Source: Branchiostoma floridae
Lineage: Eukaryota; Chordata; Leptocardii; Amphioxiformes; Branchiostomatidae
Direction of reading: 5' to 3'
Assembly (NCBI RefSeq): GCF_000003815.2
Contig: NC_049990.1
Span: forward strand, 5,037,069-5,101,068
Length of the DNA stretch: 64,000 nt
The notes under the pieces were generated by a model that was not told where the DNA came from, did not search any database, and was given only the letters and a program-made list of their open reading frames with translations. The first letter of the stretch is position 1. The number at the start of each line of letters is the position of its first letter. Both the position numbers and the translations under genes were made by a program. Positions 1 through 17,100 of the stretch are shown here, in pieces.

Positions 1-313
1 ACAAAGCGTAAAAAGATTGGTTGAGCGTTCTGTCAAATTTTTCGGTCGCAAGGCGGTTGTAGCGACGTCACAGCCCTAGTGGAATGGGTTTGTAACATAA
101 TGATTACAATCGCTGTAAATTTGTCTAAATTTTACCGTCACTAAAATCATCTTATGATTATTGTCGTAGCTCTCAAATTCGCGACGACAAAAGGAGCCCT
201 GCCAGAAGAGAAGCGGCGTGAAGAATCGCAGAACTGTGAAATGTGACGGTCTATTTAACAAAGCACCGGGGGAACCAATTGGGATAATTATCTTTCAATC
301 GCATCAGGGTACT

Positions 314-556
314 TAGGTCTCCTTTCCACTATACGGCGATCGCGCTGCGCTCTCACTGCGACCTAGATAGGATTATCTGTAACCTTTCACACTGGGCATA
401 TCATACAAAACGTAAAAGTGAGACTGAGAAGACAACGAAACACAGAAAGTCTAAAAAGATTCGATTCCTCTCTATACAATTCGTTGAGTGATATGCTAAA
501 TTCTAGGTCGCAGAGAGCGCGCGGCGAGAGCACCGTCCTAGTAAAAAGGGGATATT
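314..556. mobile_element. Fold-back MITE, 'ccctttccact' family
   Basis: The left end (ctcctttccactatacggcg, then a gcgctctcactgcgacct stretch) is mirrored at the right by aggtcgcagagagcgc and ctagtaaaaaggggat. It has no coding capacity. A related copy in the opposite orientation starts at 62964, where it is interrupted, and a more distant relative lies at 10199-10446. Confidence 0.6.
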
Positions 557-890
557 AGATGATATGGAAGGGTAGAGCATTCCTAAAGTCGTGCGGTATA
601 ATTTTGCGGAAGATGATACCAAATAGGGCTTTTGACATCTTTGATTAATCGTCTTGCGAACGCGACAAATCTAGTAACAATCCAACAATGAAAAGTAATA
701 AGAAATAAATATTTCATACAGACGGCCGTAACGTGATACCCTGCATAGATACCGATGGCTGGGTTGATAGGGTAATAGATCATTTAATTACAGAGGAACA
801 GGAGCTTGGGGAGCTAAGCAAATAAATCTCTCTCACAACCTCACGTTGGTTTATTACTATTAACGATAATTTTAGAACGTATGACTAGAA

Positions 891-892
<2 letters not shown>

Positions 893-921
<29 letters not shown>

Positions 922-1060
922 TTGTGTGTGTATGTGTGTGTGTGTGTGTAATTGTGCAAACAAGTGTGTGTGTGTGTGAGTGTGTGCTTGTTTAGGTGTG
1001 TATGTATGGATGTATGTGCGTGTTTGTGTGTATGTTTGTTTCTCTCTGTGTGTGTGTGTG
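893..1060. repeat. (TG)n microsatellite, interrupted
   Basis: Runs of TG broken by short AT-rich interruptions. The His/Thr-rich and Cys/Val-rich open frames here are artefacts of the dinucleotide repeat. Confidence 0.95.
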
Positions 1061-1483
1061 CACTGTATTTCTTTGTGTGCTTTGTGTGTGCGTATGTCTT
1101 TGCGTCTATATACCGTACAAGACATCATTAACATTCCACTTTCTTGTCAAGATATCTTAATCCTAACCTAGCACATCTTTTATCAGCTAATTTTTACTTG
1201 CAATTTCACATTCCAAGGGCCCTCACCCCACCCCCATACAAACCTCTAGCCCCGCCCCTGTGAACTATTCCAACACACCGAGTGACCTTTCTTTTTAAGG
1301 TATTAAGCCTACAGTTCAGAAAAACATCGTTCTGAACGAGTCCAGGGGATATATCCTTACAGGTGCGAGCATGGGAACCTGAGTGCAGTGGGAACGGTTC
1401 AGGACGCACTGTTTAGATTGGCGTCAAGCCCGCCTCTTTGTACGCAATACCCGGAACGGCAGAATGGCGATCAGCTAGCACAA

Positions 1484-1667
1484 CTCTCCAAGCAGAGGTC
1501 AGGCTCCGGCTGTTTGTTTTTTGAACGTTTTTATGCGTTATTATCAGGCTTTCTATTTTGTACCGTTTTCGTTATGTCTTGCTAGATGGTACAAAATAGA
1601 TAGCCTGATAAAAACGCCTACAAAACGGCAAACAAAAACAGTCAGATCCTGACCTCTGCTTGGAGAG
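1484..1667. mobile_element. Palindromic MITE with CTCCAAGCAGAGGTC ends
   Basis: Begins ctctccaagcagaggtc and ends with the inverted gacctctgcttggagag. The interior is also largely self-complementary (tatcaggct...agcctgata). Flanks show a near-direct repeat (tagcacaact / tagatcacaact), a possible long target duplication. One member of a family seen at least five more times in the window. Confidence 0.7.
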
Positions 1668-3635
1668 TAGATCACAACTAGGGTCCAAACTAGGCGTCGA
1701 GCCTGGAACTGGAAATGTAGCCTCCGCCAGGCCGTCCTACGGGGGTACGGGGATCGTAGAATTCGGCAAAAAATAATCATGCAGTAAATTGGCTAGGGTA
1801 AGTCGAAGTCTAAGCTAAGGTTTATGTTCCTCCTCCTACTCGGCGGCCAACTCCTCTAGTAGCAATATTTATCCCCTGGCAATTATTCTAGTATACTACT
1901 AGTAGCCAGCGCAGTCAGTCAGGTAGAGACTAATGAAAATGATACAACGTACTGTGTGTATGTACTTAATCTGTCTGGTGTATCTATTTTTGTATGTATG
2001 CATGTATGTATCTGAGTGTTAGCATGCGTGTTCTTAAATAAAGAATACAGAAATAGACTTATGCTACAGGTAGCCTAATTGTCCTTCCCTGGTGAATGAT
2101 CACCTCTGTTTGGTTAGTTTCTTAAAGTTTCTATTCGTTCAACAAGTCAACTTAAAAAGCAGCTTGCCCTAGCTATTGTCGTTCTTTAGCCAATCCTCTG
2201 TCAGCTTTTAGTACTATCCTATGCTACCATAGGATCTGCTTGGAGATTAGCTAGAGACTACAGTCAGACTCAGACGGCCTCCTTTTAACGACGACGGACC
2301 CGGAACAATCGATGCCAACGATACGCAATCTCTCCTCTCGTTTAACGAGAAATTGACGGGCACCTCTGGATAATGAAATTGGTGCGGATCTAATTGCCCA
2401 AACAGAATACGGCGCAAAACGTGTTATAAGGTTCACATAACCAATTCATTTAGAATTATAACACAAAGGAGCAGAAATATCTGGGTTGGTAAGCAGTACA
2501 AAGAACAAACAAACGTAGATTGTTTTTCAATTTACCATCTCTGTTTGCTTGTGTATTAACGGAATGTTTGAGTAAACAGCCAAATGACTCTGTTTTTTGT
2601 AACCTTTATTAGATCCTGAAGGGTGTTTTGGACCATTCCATCTATTTTACAGGGGTGGTTTCATACAATACTTTCAGTTTGACCCTAAAGCTTCCGGAGA
2701 ACATTTTCAGGGGAAACCCCATCGAAACAAAAATTGTTTTTTCGGTCAAATGCATTTATAGGCAAGTATAACAGACAGCATGTTAGCTTTGAGCGTAGCA
2801 GTCAACTTGGTAAGCGATACAAGGCTACTACTCTAGTGTCACTTTGTGTGCATATTGAAGCAAAGAACAAAACCCTTGTTGGCTGTGACAAAATTTCATA
2901 TCAATTATTATAATTGTTACAATGTTTATGATCTCTTTTTTGAAAAAAAAAACAAAACATATCAGGCTTCTTTGTTTTACCCATATTGTTTTTTTCGCTT
3001 TTCGCATTATATTTTGGCGATTGCAGAGGATGCATTTCATGAAATGTCTAACTTCCAATATGATTTTTTTTCTTTTTCAGATTTTCATCCTGCATCCAAA
3101 AACCACACAGTCGATTGATATGGCCTATGGGTGATTAGCACCGTTGTGCGTAGGCCGGTATATATACAGCACAGGAGATGACACAGGTGTGTAACGCTAT
3201 ACCTGTGGGTTACCTGCACAGGTACAGGACAGGTAAACAAACTTACATGTGTGAACACGGGGGGAGGTGAATATATAACAAGATTGTCAGCGTGTCACAC
3301 ACGGGAACTTTAGTAGCCCCTAGTGCCTGGGACAAAGGGTCTCTGTGTCTAAATGGTTGGGGCTGTGTTTTTCTTTGGCTTAGTATCCACAAGATGCTAC
3401 ATCACGCTATTTGTAGGACCATCGTTCATTATTTAGGCCCTCAGATGCCCGTCTTGACTTGGCGCTTTTCTATGCCTAATTGCTTGCACTGCCTATAAAT
3501 GTAGCCGAAATCTAGCTCACTACATACGGTTCCTTAATGTATAAGGCTAACAGTATTTGAGTGCGATGATATGCCGACAAGAGATTACTAGATACTGAAA
3601 TGGTTTAGCCAAAAAGCCGATGCGTGACTTCATTA

Positions 3636-4343
3636 CGCAGATAATTTATTTTGACTGGATAAGACTGTTCAAGACTTATACTTGTCAAAACACGTTTGTT
3701 CCTATTGACTGTTTTCACGCACATCAAATCCTGGGGATTTCCCCTTGTCAGAACAAAACCATTCCCTGTACATAAGAATTGATTGGATGTGAAATACATA
3801 TTGGTATCCATCTTTAGACGATCAGTTGTACTATCTAAAATCTAGCCGAAAGTCAAAGCTTAATCTCCATAAATACTAAATACTACAGTCATGTAAGTGG
3901 TTCAGAGTCATCATTATTGAGTCTTGGACAGACATACAAGGACAAGATGAATGACAAATAGAATACCTAGGTCATCCCTTTCTGTAGAATTAGGGCATCC
4001 AGAAGATATATTGGTACAGATGTCGTTCTGCATTGTAGTATCTGTGCAAGCACAAGCTCACATACACAATTCCGTATGCAGATAATTGAATGTGAGTGGA
4101 TAAGAATCGTCTAGACTTATACTTGTCAAAGCACGTTTGTCCCTATTGACCGACGTGAACCCTTTTCACGCGCAGTAAATCCGGTGGGTTGCCCCTTGTC
4201 AGGACTTAAGTAAACCCTATAAATAACAACTGATTGGATGTGAATTATATATTGCTTTCTATCTTTAGATCAGTTGTTGTACCTAAAATCTAGGCGAAAG
4301 TCAAAGCTTACTTTAAGCTCCCTAGAATTACCAGATACTACAT
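3636..4343. repeat. Direct duplication, two diverged copies
   Basis: About 260 bp at 3636-3893 recurs at 4078-4343 in the same orientation (shared blocks such as gacttatacttgtcaaa, gattggatgtgaa and cgaaagtcaaagctta). The offset is about 445 bp. Similarity is clear but with many changes and small indels. No coding character. Confidence 0.7.
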
Positions 4344-4497
4344 GTGACACATACAACACGTACCCTGTAGATAGCAACCGACGGGATATGAATTATTGAG
4401 CGGCGGTGTTTGAAAGCATAAAGCGTTATAAAAGGTTGTTTCCAGACAGCGCCCTCCCCCTATACTCACGTAGAAAGCGTGGATGTAATACTATGTA

Positions 4498-4584
4498 TTC
4501 TCCAAGCACCGAATGTGAGGGGAGCGAGCCGGTAAAAATCCCGACCACCACTAAATCTCCGCGACCCAACCTCTGCTTGGAGAA
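4498..4584. mobile_element. Short MITE with 12-bp flanking direct repeat
   Basis: Ends ttctccaagca / tgcttggagaa are inverted. The identical 12-mer taatactatgta flanks both sides (4486-4497 and 4585-4596). This copy best defines the borders of the TCTCCAAGCAGA family. Confidence 0.7.
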
Positions 4585-4718
4585 TAATACTATGTAGTCT
4601 GTCAGACTAACTACGATGGCTACAGGTATAGTATTTGCCAGGGAGGAGTTTGGTCGCCATTTGCCAGGAGCAGTGATAAACGTACCGCGGAATGACTCTC
4701 CTGGCCGATGATTTATTA

Positions 4719-4857
4719 ATCTCCAAGCAGATCCTACGATGGCAAAGGGAGTCAGACGGGCTCCGGTAGAATACACACTCCTAGTCCGGCTTCACTCCTC
4801 TATCAACTTGTGATGCTATCTTATATGCTACTATAGGATCTGCTTGGAGATTAATAA
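4719..4857. mobile_element. MITE with ATCTCCAAGCAGATCCTA ends
   Basis: Left end taatctccaagcagatccta is mirrored by taggatctgcttggagatta at the right. The interior carries gggagtcagacggg and ccggcttcactcctct, both also found in the copy at 14664-14833. A lone right end of the same type sits near 2225-2257. Confidence 0.75.
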
Positions 4858-5922
4858 TTTTTACCTTATGAGCTTATTCTAGCCAAATTCTACCACCCGA
4901 CCCCCCCATAGGAAGTCCTGGTGGAGGCTAAATACTACGTAATAGTGAAAGGCGTAGAACAGGTTTCTGACTCATTAATTATTACTCATTACGCGTTGTG
5001 TTAACTACTTGAAAAGGTTGACGCCCCGGCTTGTCTTTGCATAACCCTAAAAATGCCCAAACAACAACAACAACAACAACAAACCTTACCTTGCATTCTC
5101 TGAGACCGCCTCTTACACGTACGCTACTCCAGGGCCACAGGTGAAATCTTTTTTTTTCCCTCTTCTGTTATTCTCAGGAGGTCAACAGACCATCTGTGCA
5201 GGTGTTCACGTCTGCGATTGTTCCGCCGCAAACATTAACTCTCCTCGAAAAACGTGACCCCTTCCTATAGCCCGAAGTAGCTCCAAGTTTGCCAGGTCCT
5301 TCACACAACAGTCCTACAGTTTATTGTAACGTCCACGGCGTGCGTAAGCTACAACTACTCTCCCGGCGTACGTGGTGTTACCCGGTTGTCCTAGAAAACG
5401 CCGGCGCTAACTCCAAAAGAAAAACCTCCCAGTGTGTGTAGGTAAATCCACGGGCGGTTTGAAATACCGAACAACCGTCTGCGTCTATTGTCCAGTGTAT
5501 TCCGTGCCCGTACGTTACTATACTCCGCGAGCTACCCAGGTACAATGAGGGACTTAAGACAACACTACGCCTGTGTGAGGCTCACCTGTGTTACCTGTAG
5601 ACACGAGGAAGGCTTAGCCCGCTGTGACTCCGCCCCCAGAGGTCAAAGGGCAGTGGATCATCCGAGGACGACACGCATGGCTACAACCGTTCTCATACTT
5701 AAGAGCTCTCCTGTGCGGAAGGGCGTTGGCGTGAGACCCAACCTCAGCTAAAGACACCAAGACCGTACATTTACACACCGGAAAAAGGGTCAGGCTTAGG
5801 TGTGTGTGTGTGTGTGATGGTAACACATTAGATGGTAACGGCGATTGATGAACAATTGAACAGCGACCAATACTGGATTTGAGTGACCCTTGATTTCATA
5901 ATATATGATACAAGACGTAAAT

Positions 5923-5988
5923 TTATGTGCTTTTTTGAGCGATCTTATGTGCTTTTTTGAGCGATCTTATGTGCTTTTTTGAGCGATC
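5923..5988. repeat. 22-bp tandem repeat, three copies
   Basis: Unit ttatgtgcttttttgagcga plus tc, repeated exactly at 5923, 5945 and 5967. It sits beside gggatcgctttgcggtcgcc, which resembles the window start (positions 20-60), so it may lie inside a MITE end. Confidence 0.9.
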
Positions 5989-6043
5989 GGTCAAATCTTT
6001 GGTCGCTCTGGGATCGCTTTGCGGTCGCCACATCAAGTGTTAA

Positions 6044-6275
6044 TACCCTTGTCACATTATCCACGAGCTTCGGGCGTATCGATGGAAGGTCGGCCATATT
6101 TAAGATCGACAGAGGGTTGCGCGTGCTTTTCACCTGAAAACCGTCCCTGTCACATATAAGCCATACTTTGTACATTGTACAATTGTTGTGCAATAAAGTT
6201 ATTATTATAAGCGAGGCTCGGGCGATTGCCGCAGAATCGTCGTCCGATCGATTTTCGCCAAATGTGACAGGGGTA
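6044..6275. mobile_element. 232-bp MITE, TACCC-TGTCACATT family, copy 1
   Basis: Starts taccc(tt)gtcacattatcc and ends with the inverted aaatgtgacaggggta. A near-identical copy lies in SLC3 intron 5 at 35643-35873. It contains an AATAAA-like gtgcaataaagtta but no coding capacity. Confidence 0.8.
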
Positions 6276-7687
6276 TCTGTCGTATTGCATTTGGTGGATT
6301 TATAAGCTGTGTTATCGCTTTCTTTAGAGATGTGAGATAGTGAACTGGAATAAATCCACAACAGTCGCAGAGAGGACGTATTGTTGGAACACTCGTAGCC
6401 GGCTTGTCGTGGTATTTAGGTAGGAATATTGTAATGCGATTATAGCTATGAAAGCATCAAATGACTAATTAACCGCGAGCAAATCGTAGACTTATTGAAA
6501 AAAAGTCGCAGGACGTCGTAGAACACCCCATAATGAAGCTACAAACCGTCCAAATCAAACAAAATTCGAAGGTACGAAGGTTATGTTTGGCGCCGAAATG
6601 GGTCAAGGGCGGCTAAATTTTGTGTGGTCACGTGATACTCTGTAATCGTTGTCGTTTTACTGTTTTTAAGGCCTGTGTTTGGAATTGATGGGGTTTTGTT
6701 TTTCTAGACACATACACTTCGCGACGGTTTGTTTAAGCTTCTGGGTAAAACTAACTGCCGATACGACCGGCTGCTTTCCCGTACAAAACAGGACCCTGAT
6801 TCAGAGGGACACACATAAGCAACAGGATAGCAAAATCTACACCTTTTTAGATAATCTGAAAGGACGAAAATTAAACATTCGGTCACAATTGAACTGTATA
6901 TTGTGTGAACTGTACAAAAATGTACTTAAGAATGTACATAAAAGTCATGCAATGTTAACCACGTGTATGATTTCGCAATATTTCCTCTCTGTTTCAAGAA
7001 GAAATCATATTTTTGCATTGTGAGAAATGTGATCATAAGGCCAAGTGTTTGCTTTCATCGGCAATCTGCTAAACGAAATGCAAGTATATCACTCAGGTCA
7101 TTTGTGGTGATCGCCATGCATGTAGTCTGTATGCACATAGCGAGATACGTAAGAAGTGCAACCAGCTCTTGGGCGGGTGAACGCGTTTGATATTTTCTTG
7201 TCGACTGGATCTATTCAAGGAGGTAAAAAAAAACCTCATTGATCTATTCAAAACGTGATAGTCAAGTTTCAAGAAACACAATGCTACAAACAGATTTGAA
7301 CATCTCACAAATACGCGTTGTACTAGATACATAAAAGATTGCTTTGTTATCAGAACAGATTCTGAAGCCCATGATTATAAATACCTGATTGTAAGAATAT
7401 ATTATAAATTTACTTATGTAGAGTGTTAAGATTTATTTGGAATTTCTTTATTGTAATTGACCGTAGACAAGCTGTAGTTTCTTGATATGTTCTATATGAT
7501 GCTTGTAATACATAGATAGATCGCATGAGGGCTATTTCGGCTGACACATCGGGTAGGGGGACCGAGAACACGCTGCAAAAACAAACCTGCCATGGGTATG
7601 GGATGACATCTGTTCTTTTCTCATCGAGTAATGCTACGTTCCCATTTGCGCCTGTGCCCGACCGGACTCCGAAGCCACAAATTGTAA

Positions 7688-7843
7688 TACAGTAAATGCA
7701 TTTAAGTTCGCGGGTATTTTAAGTTTACGGTAGTGCCATGGAATGCACTCTCATACTATAATGGAAAAATGTTCGCGGTGGTTTTAAGTTCGCGGTACGC
7801 GGTGGTCACCGCGAAAACCTCAAACATTTCTGCATTTACAGTA
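7688..7843. mobile_element. TA-flanked MITE, 'CTGTAAATGCAG' family (short copy)
   Basis: Ends tacagtaaatgca / tgcatttacagta are inverted. The core holds the family signature ttcgcggtggttttaagtt. Other copies: 10853-11064, 22373-22568, 38404-38615 and 56551-56757; a fragment lies near 17562-17600. Confidence 0.75.
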
Positions 7844-8884
7844 AGTTGGTAAAGGGAGGCCTTCGTATAAGCAGAAGCATATGATTTAGCTGGAAACAAC
7901 TTCACAAAGTTTGCAAAATTTGCCATCTTTTTCGTGTTGCCATGGTAACCGTTTAATTGACGAAAATCACTAATTTCAGTTGCAAAGAAAAGGCGGGTCT
8001 GAATAGGGTTTAAGTATGCTTGTTGACGACCCTACTTCGGTGAGTGAGAGTGTAGCCATCTGTGTGGGAAGCCTTTCTAGGACACACGATAACTGTCCTT
8101 CCTATTACGACAGCGTTGGCATGGCAACTATCTTGGGCTATTCGCGCTGCAACTGTTGACGTTACGTAAACTTTTTACCTCTGATGTCACTAGCGTACTT
8201 TGGAAAGTCAAACCTGTGCGAGTAAACCCTTGAAATATATGTAAGGCCACAGCAAGTAAATTTTATGAATGACATCCGCGAGCGCATTAATTTTCGCCTG
8301 ATTTCAGAAAAAAAAGAATTTTTTTCTTCTGCAGAATGGTAAACATGATAATGAAGTACCAAAATGAGCAAATATATTGTGTTGTAGCCTAATAATTGTA
8401 CTTGTAGAAGTGACACTTGCGAGGTACCCAGGGCTGTAGTTGTAGAAATGAAACTTGGATAGTTGTAAGAGTGACACCAATATGAAAGCCAAGAGTGTTG
8501 TTGGTTATGCCAGTCTACCACACTAATGTCACCTTTACCATACCAGTACATGTCTTAAATACAGGAATGAATGCCGTGTTGGCTCTGATACCATGTTTTG
8601 TCCTTTTAATTCTTTTTACAACAGTCATCACAACTTTATTTGCCTATCTTTTAAAATTTAGCCATCTTGTTTTTTTTACCCATCTTGTTTTTTTTCATCC
8701 TATCGCACTATCTTTGCAGTCTGCAGAGGATATCATCCATAAAATTTACTTGCTGTGGCCTAAGGATAAGCAGAGCAAAAAAGTCAACCTGTGATGTTTT
8801 TCATTTCTATGACCAAATTAGATGAACACTCGACACAGCCCTCCTTCAATAAACTCAATTACATTATCTAATCAAAAGAGTAGT

Positions 8885-8890
8885 TTTATT
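8885..8890 (-). terminator. Polyadenylation signal of the first CUB gene
   Basis: AATAAA on the minus strand, about 75 nt after the stop codon at 8963. This predicts a short 3' UTR of about 90 nt. Confidence 0.6.
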
Positions 8891-8962
8891 ATGGCCAACA
8901 AAAGCAAACAGTTATTTGGTAGATCCAACTGCTTCAGGTTTGCCCCTTGTTGACTGTGATGT

Positions 8963-12701
<3,739 letters not shown>

Positions 12702-12759
12702 ATTGTCTTGTCAGGGACTCAACTTCTATTTGTCACGGACTCAAGAACAATTGTGGTGC

Positions 12760-12783
12760 TTATATAGGCCCGATGTTTGGTTA
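12760..12783 (-). promoter_or_regulatory. TATA box and forkhead-like motif of paralogue A
   Basis: Minus strand: TATATAA at 12766-12760, about 60 nt before the ATG. The plus-strand tgtttggtta block (12774-12783) lies just upstream. The same 10-mer sits at the same place upstream of paralogue B, and tgtttactaa upstream of C. Confidence 0.6.
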
Positions 12784-13993
12784 ACGCCTAATTATATCGC
12801 TCATATTTACCTATACACGTCCGTTGACGTCCTTCAATAGTAATCCGGCGGAAGCTCCTTTACGTTTCATTTGAACGGCTTTATTTGCCAATGGTTATAG
12901 TTATCATATTGAATGCACCGGCGGATGGCAATGGTAGACCTTAAGGTAGTTGCCCTTTTGGTGATACTTTGCAGATCATGATGCAATACGTTCATTGCAC
13001 AAAAAGACAATTTTCCACAAGTTTCCAAGTTTTGGTACGTTGACGAAACCTGACGATTCATTACCGTACAAAAGGCTTTCCACTGCCTGTCTCCGCGCAT
13101 CCAAGTTTGGAAACACGTGTCTACAATAGGACACACGGAGAGTTCAAGGTTTCCCGCTGTTGGAAACCTACGTGCCGCGAATGATTATCGTTACTCGCAA
13201 TTGTAGATGGCTGAGAAGTGCATTACGATTCATCTCGTGTGAACTTTCATGTGATGCGTACTATTAGTAGCGTACTATATACTCGACGTTCAAGCTCTAC
13301 AGTTCTGTAGTAGGGAATAATGATGCAGAAAAGGCGCACTCTCTCTCATGAAGACAACGCGGAATGGTGACCTACAACATATTCACTGCCACATGAACCA
13401 TCTAGTTTGTCTCATATCTAAACACAGCGAAGATAGTATATCAAAATGCCTGGGTGCAATCTTCATTCGCTACTGTTTTTGTACCTTCGCGTATATGTAT
13501 GAAGGGTTTTAGGCGTGTCTGTTTGTTTGTTTGTTGTGTGTCCGTAGTTATTTGAACACGATAGTGCGGCTGATTTTCACATGCTAAGCACGTCGGGAAC
13601 AGTGACGTGACAGGGCGTTAGGTCAAAGGTCCCAGAACAGGTTATCCCATTTCCTGTCTATGATTTTTGGTAAAACTGCATGTATCTTGGAAACTGCATT
13701 AGACAGAATCAGCAAGACATTCACAATAATGACTAAAATATGTTACAGACGTATGAGATCTTTTTTTTTAGATTTCTTCTGCAATCTATATTATGAAGAA
13801 ATAGAAACGCTGGTGCCTCTCAGGGACTGAACAATTAGACTAAATGTCAAAACCACTAGATAACCTTGACACAGTGTTAATCATAAAATAACTTGCTGTA
13901 CTATGTATATTATTATCATACAAGAAATTTACAAGTCTATCTAAATGAAGACAAATGAAGCACGAAAAGACGCGTTCTGATATTCAAATGCAT
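12784..13993. other. Intergenic, nothing recognised
   Basis: About 1.2 kb between the promoter of paralogue A and the polyadenylation signal of paralogue B. I see no exon, no clear inverted repeat and no microsatellite here. Confidence 0.5.
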
Positions 13994-13999
13994 TTTATT
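13994..13999 (-). terminator. Polyadenylation signal of paralogue B
   Basis: AATAAA on the minus strand, about 115 nt beyond the stop codon at 14113. Confidence 0.55.
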
Positions 14000-14112
14000 T
14001 TCCTCAAGGCATCTGTATAAAGTAAACACTCATGTAAAGTAAAAACTAAACGCATCCCTTGTTACAGTGATATCAGGACATCCTGTTGCTTGGCCAATGG
14101 GTAGCATAGTCT

Positions 14113-17100
14113 CTAGAATATGAAGTCATCACCGCTGCCTTCTCCGCTTCCCTCTGTGAGACAAAAAGTGATACATGTAGTTGTGTTGCAAAGTTGTGGT
14201 AAAATATAGATAGTTCGTCTGAACAACAAAACATGTATTAGCTTAATCGTTTCTGGATTTTTATTCATTGATAGTTGATAGAAATCTTTATTGACACAAA
14301 AGTACAGCGACTTACGCAAGGTCTATGGCATATGACATATAAACAAACATATATGAATATCTACGCAAGCGATTACCTCTTCAAGCCGGCCACCTTGCCA
14401 TTTCGACCGCTTTTTCAAGTTCTCGAAAATTTTCCCCATAGAAGCGTGCATTTAGTAGCCTAGGTACAATCCGGATAGAAGTTAGCTCCGACGTTTATTA
14501 TACGCGGTATCAGTTGCTTCTTGCTCCGACTTTTATCATGCTTTATATACAATCGCTTCTCTGCCATTCCGTCTGGGAACCTTGACATCTCTAACGTCAA
14601 GAATCGTCCAAATTTTGGGTAGCATAAGCGACCAAACTACTACCCAGATGGTACCCATGCAAAGTAATCTCCAAACAGGTCCTACGGTGCCATAAGATAA
14701 TATGAAAGCTGGCAAAGGAGTATACCTGGACAAAGGGAGTCAGACGGTAGCATACACAGTCCTAGGCCGGCTTCACTCCTCTGCCAGCCTTTAATACCAT
14801 ATTATGCTACCGTAGGGTCTGCTTGAAGATTAAGGGTAAGTCTTAAGCGACGCCGGCCTACGTTTTTTTTTACTTTAGAAACAAACCTGGCTTCATGGTG
14901 GTTTTCTCTGGCTCTGGTTTGAAAGTACTAGATGGTACCGCCACACGGTAGTGGAACCTGAATCCTGGACGCTGAAGACTGCTGTCAGTCACCAGTTTGA
15001 TCCTAACGTCTTTGGTAGTGGTGAGGGTGGGTGGGGTATCAGTCCCACAGTATGTACCTGGAACATAAGGAGGGGAATTGTATGAATGTACAACCATGAC
15101 AAAATAATATTATTAACAGTTGTATTGAAGATATAGTAACGGAAGTCGAATCCAGGATGTCATAATTCTACCCGTGAATATTCCAGTTCATAACAACTCA
15201 CAGTAAACCGACATGTAAAGTGTCCAAAAGTTCAAATTGAAACATTTTCTATAAGACTGAATATTTCGAATTTGATGACGTCGCTTTACTGACTGATCAC
15301 AACATACTATAGTTAACCCATAAACTTTACAAACATTCACAAACGATTTCTTTGTTTAGTTGCTTGTTTTTACCAAATTTGAAAGTCTAAATTCTTTCTT
15401 CAAAATCGTGGGACAGTTCATTAACCACTGATGACAGTATACATGTATAATATAGTTTATTAGACTCTAGTGTTATTTATCACACTATCTTCTACATACA
15501 TTTATACACTTAGTCTTTGTCTTTGTCTTTGTACATGCAATTTGTCGTTGGGCATGATTCTGCAAATAAAACATAGTGCTTATCCATCTAAGAAGATTTC
15601 ATATATCCTCACCGACAATCTCCCTGCCATCGTAGATCTCGACATAGTCGTAGCAGCCGGAGTAGTAGCCGCCGTTCTCCAGCACGAAGTCGGTGAAAGT
15701 CAGGGTGATCTCATAGCCACCACCGTGGATGGTCCACGTGCAGTCCATGTTACTCTGGTAGCTGTCCGGGTAACTGTAGTAAGATAGTCAGAATCTGTAT
15801 ACAGCTAGGACTATGGATGTACAGAATTGCGATAGCCCCGAAAGATATTTGACAGTAGTATTCTACATTGGGCAGAAGATGGATCGCGAAGATAGTAGAA
15901 GGAGGGATTTTTACTTGCTAGCTTCCGTCTAGCCAGTAGAATTTTGTGCATATTTGTGTGTGTCTTTGTGTGTGTGTTAACTTTGTGTGTGTACCTCTCT
16001 CTCTCTGCATTTGTGTGCCTTTGCATGTGTGTGAGTGTGTGTGTCTTTATGCATATGTCTCTCTCAGACTGTGAATGTGCGTGTATGTGTGTGCCTTTAT
16101 GTACGTGCCGATATTCCTCCGTCATCTCGTCAACAGCTACAGACTATCTACGCTCCCCGGACACATTTATATATTATCACATAATACTAGTACTTCAGTT
16201 TGATGCACAATACTTTTTGTGTTCATGAGGAACAATTTCAATGGTTAGTGATCGAATGGAGCTTACCCTGGCGATGTGACCACGCCGTAACTGTCGTGCA
16301 GATGAGTTCCACAAGGACCACCGCCGGCCAGTTCATGTTGGACGATGTAAGAGAATTGGAACCCGGGTCCGCTGATGAGCTCGTCCGTCACGAAGCGGAT
16401 GTGGATGTCCTGGGTAGCCGTGATGGCGGGGGGCATGTCCGTTCCGCAGAAACGACCTGTTTGGCAAACATTATTTTCAAACAATACTTTACAATTAGGC
16501 TCGTTCCAGAAGACCGTTGCCAAAAATAGCACACCTCTAAAATCAAACATCAGGCCCGCCTCTCTTCTATTTCCAGAAACACAGCAACCTTGGCAAACCA
16601 GTCTGCCCTATTATCTTCTTAGTTGAAACCAGCCCGGGGCTCGGTGGTGCCAAAAATTATCCCGATAGAAGCAGGGTGACCCACGGGGCCATTCGGGCCC
16701 AAAAGTGACAAATAACAGCCGATGAACAGTCCGTTAGGCCCCTTTCTTTGACCAAAGCATAACCTTGACCAAAGAATAACTTTTGACAAAAGCATTTACT
16801 CGATATACCGGTACATATACGGCGGTTATATCTTTAGAGGATATTACGACACTACAGGTTACTCACCCCTGGACCTGTCTCCAACGAGGATCTCCACATA
16901 GTCAAAGTTGCACCTGGCGTAGAAGAGAAAACTCTCCGGCTCCTCGATTGAGAAGTTCTGAGGAACGAAACATTCATCATCATTTTCTAAGCTTTGAGTG
17001 ATTTTTTTTTTCATATCGTCTTCCAAATTACACATTTACATATAAAGATTACATTAATTCATTCAAAGTTAATAAAAATCCAATTCTAGTTACAGAACAG

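Larger units (their letters stand above)
1..8880. other. Repeat-rich intergenic region with no gene recognised
   Basis: I see no exon with coding character plus splice signals here. All open frames are short, and several run through inverted repeats or microsatellites. The stretch is mostly MITE-like fold-back elements, a GT microsatellite, a direct duplication and a small tandem repeat, each listed separately where clear. Remaining sequence between them is AT-rich and unremarkable. Confidence 0.6.

Noticed and set aside
5945-6361. 138-aa minus-strand open frame
   Set aside because: Runs through the 22-bp tandem repeat and the 232-bp MITE. No recognisable domain.
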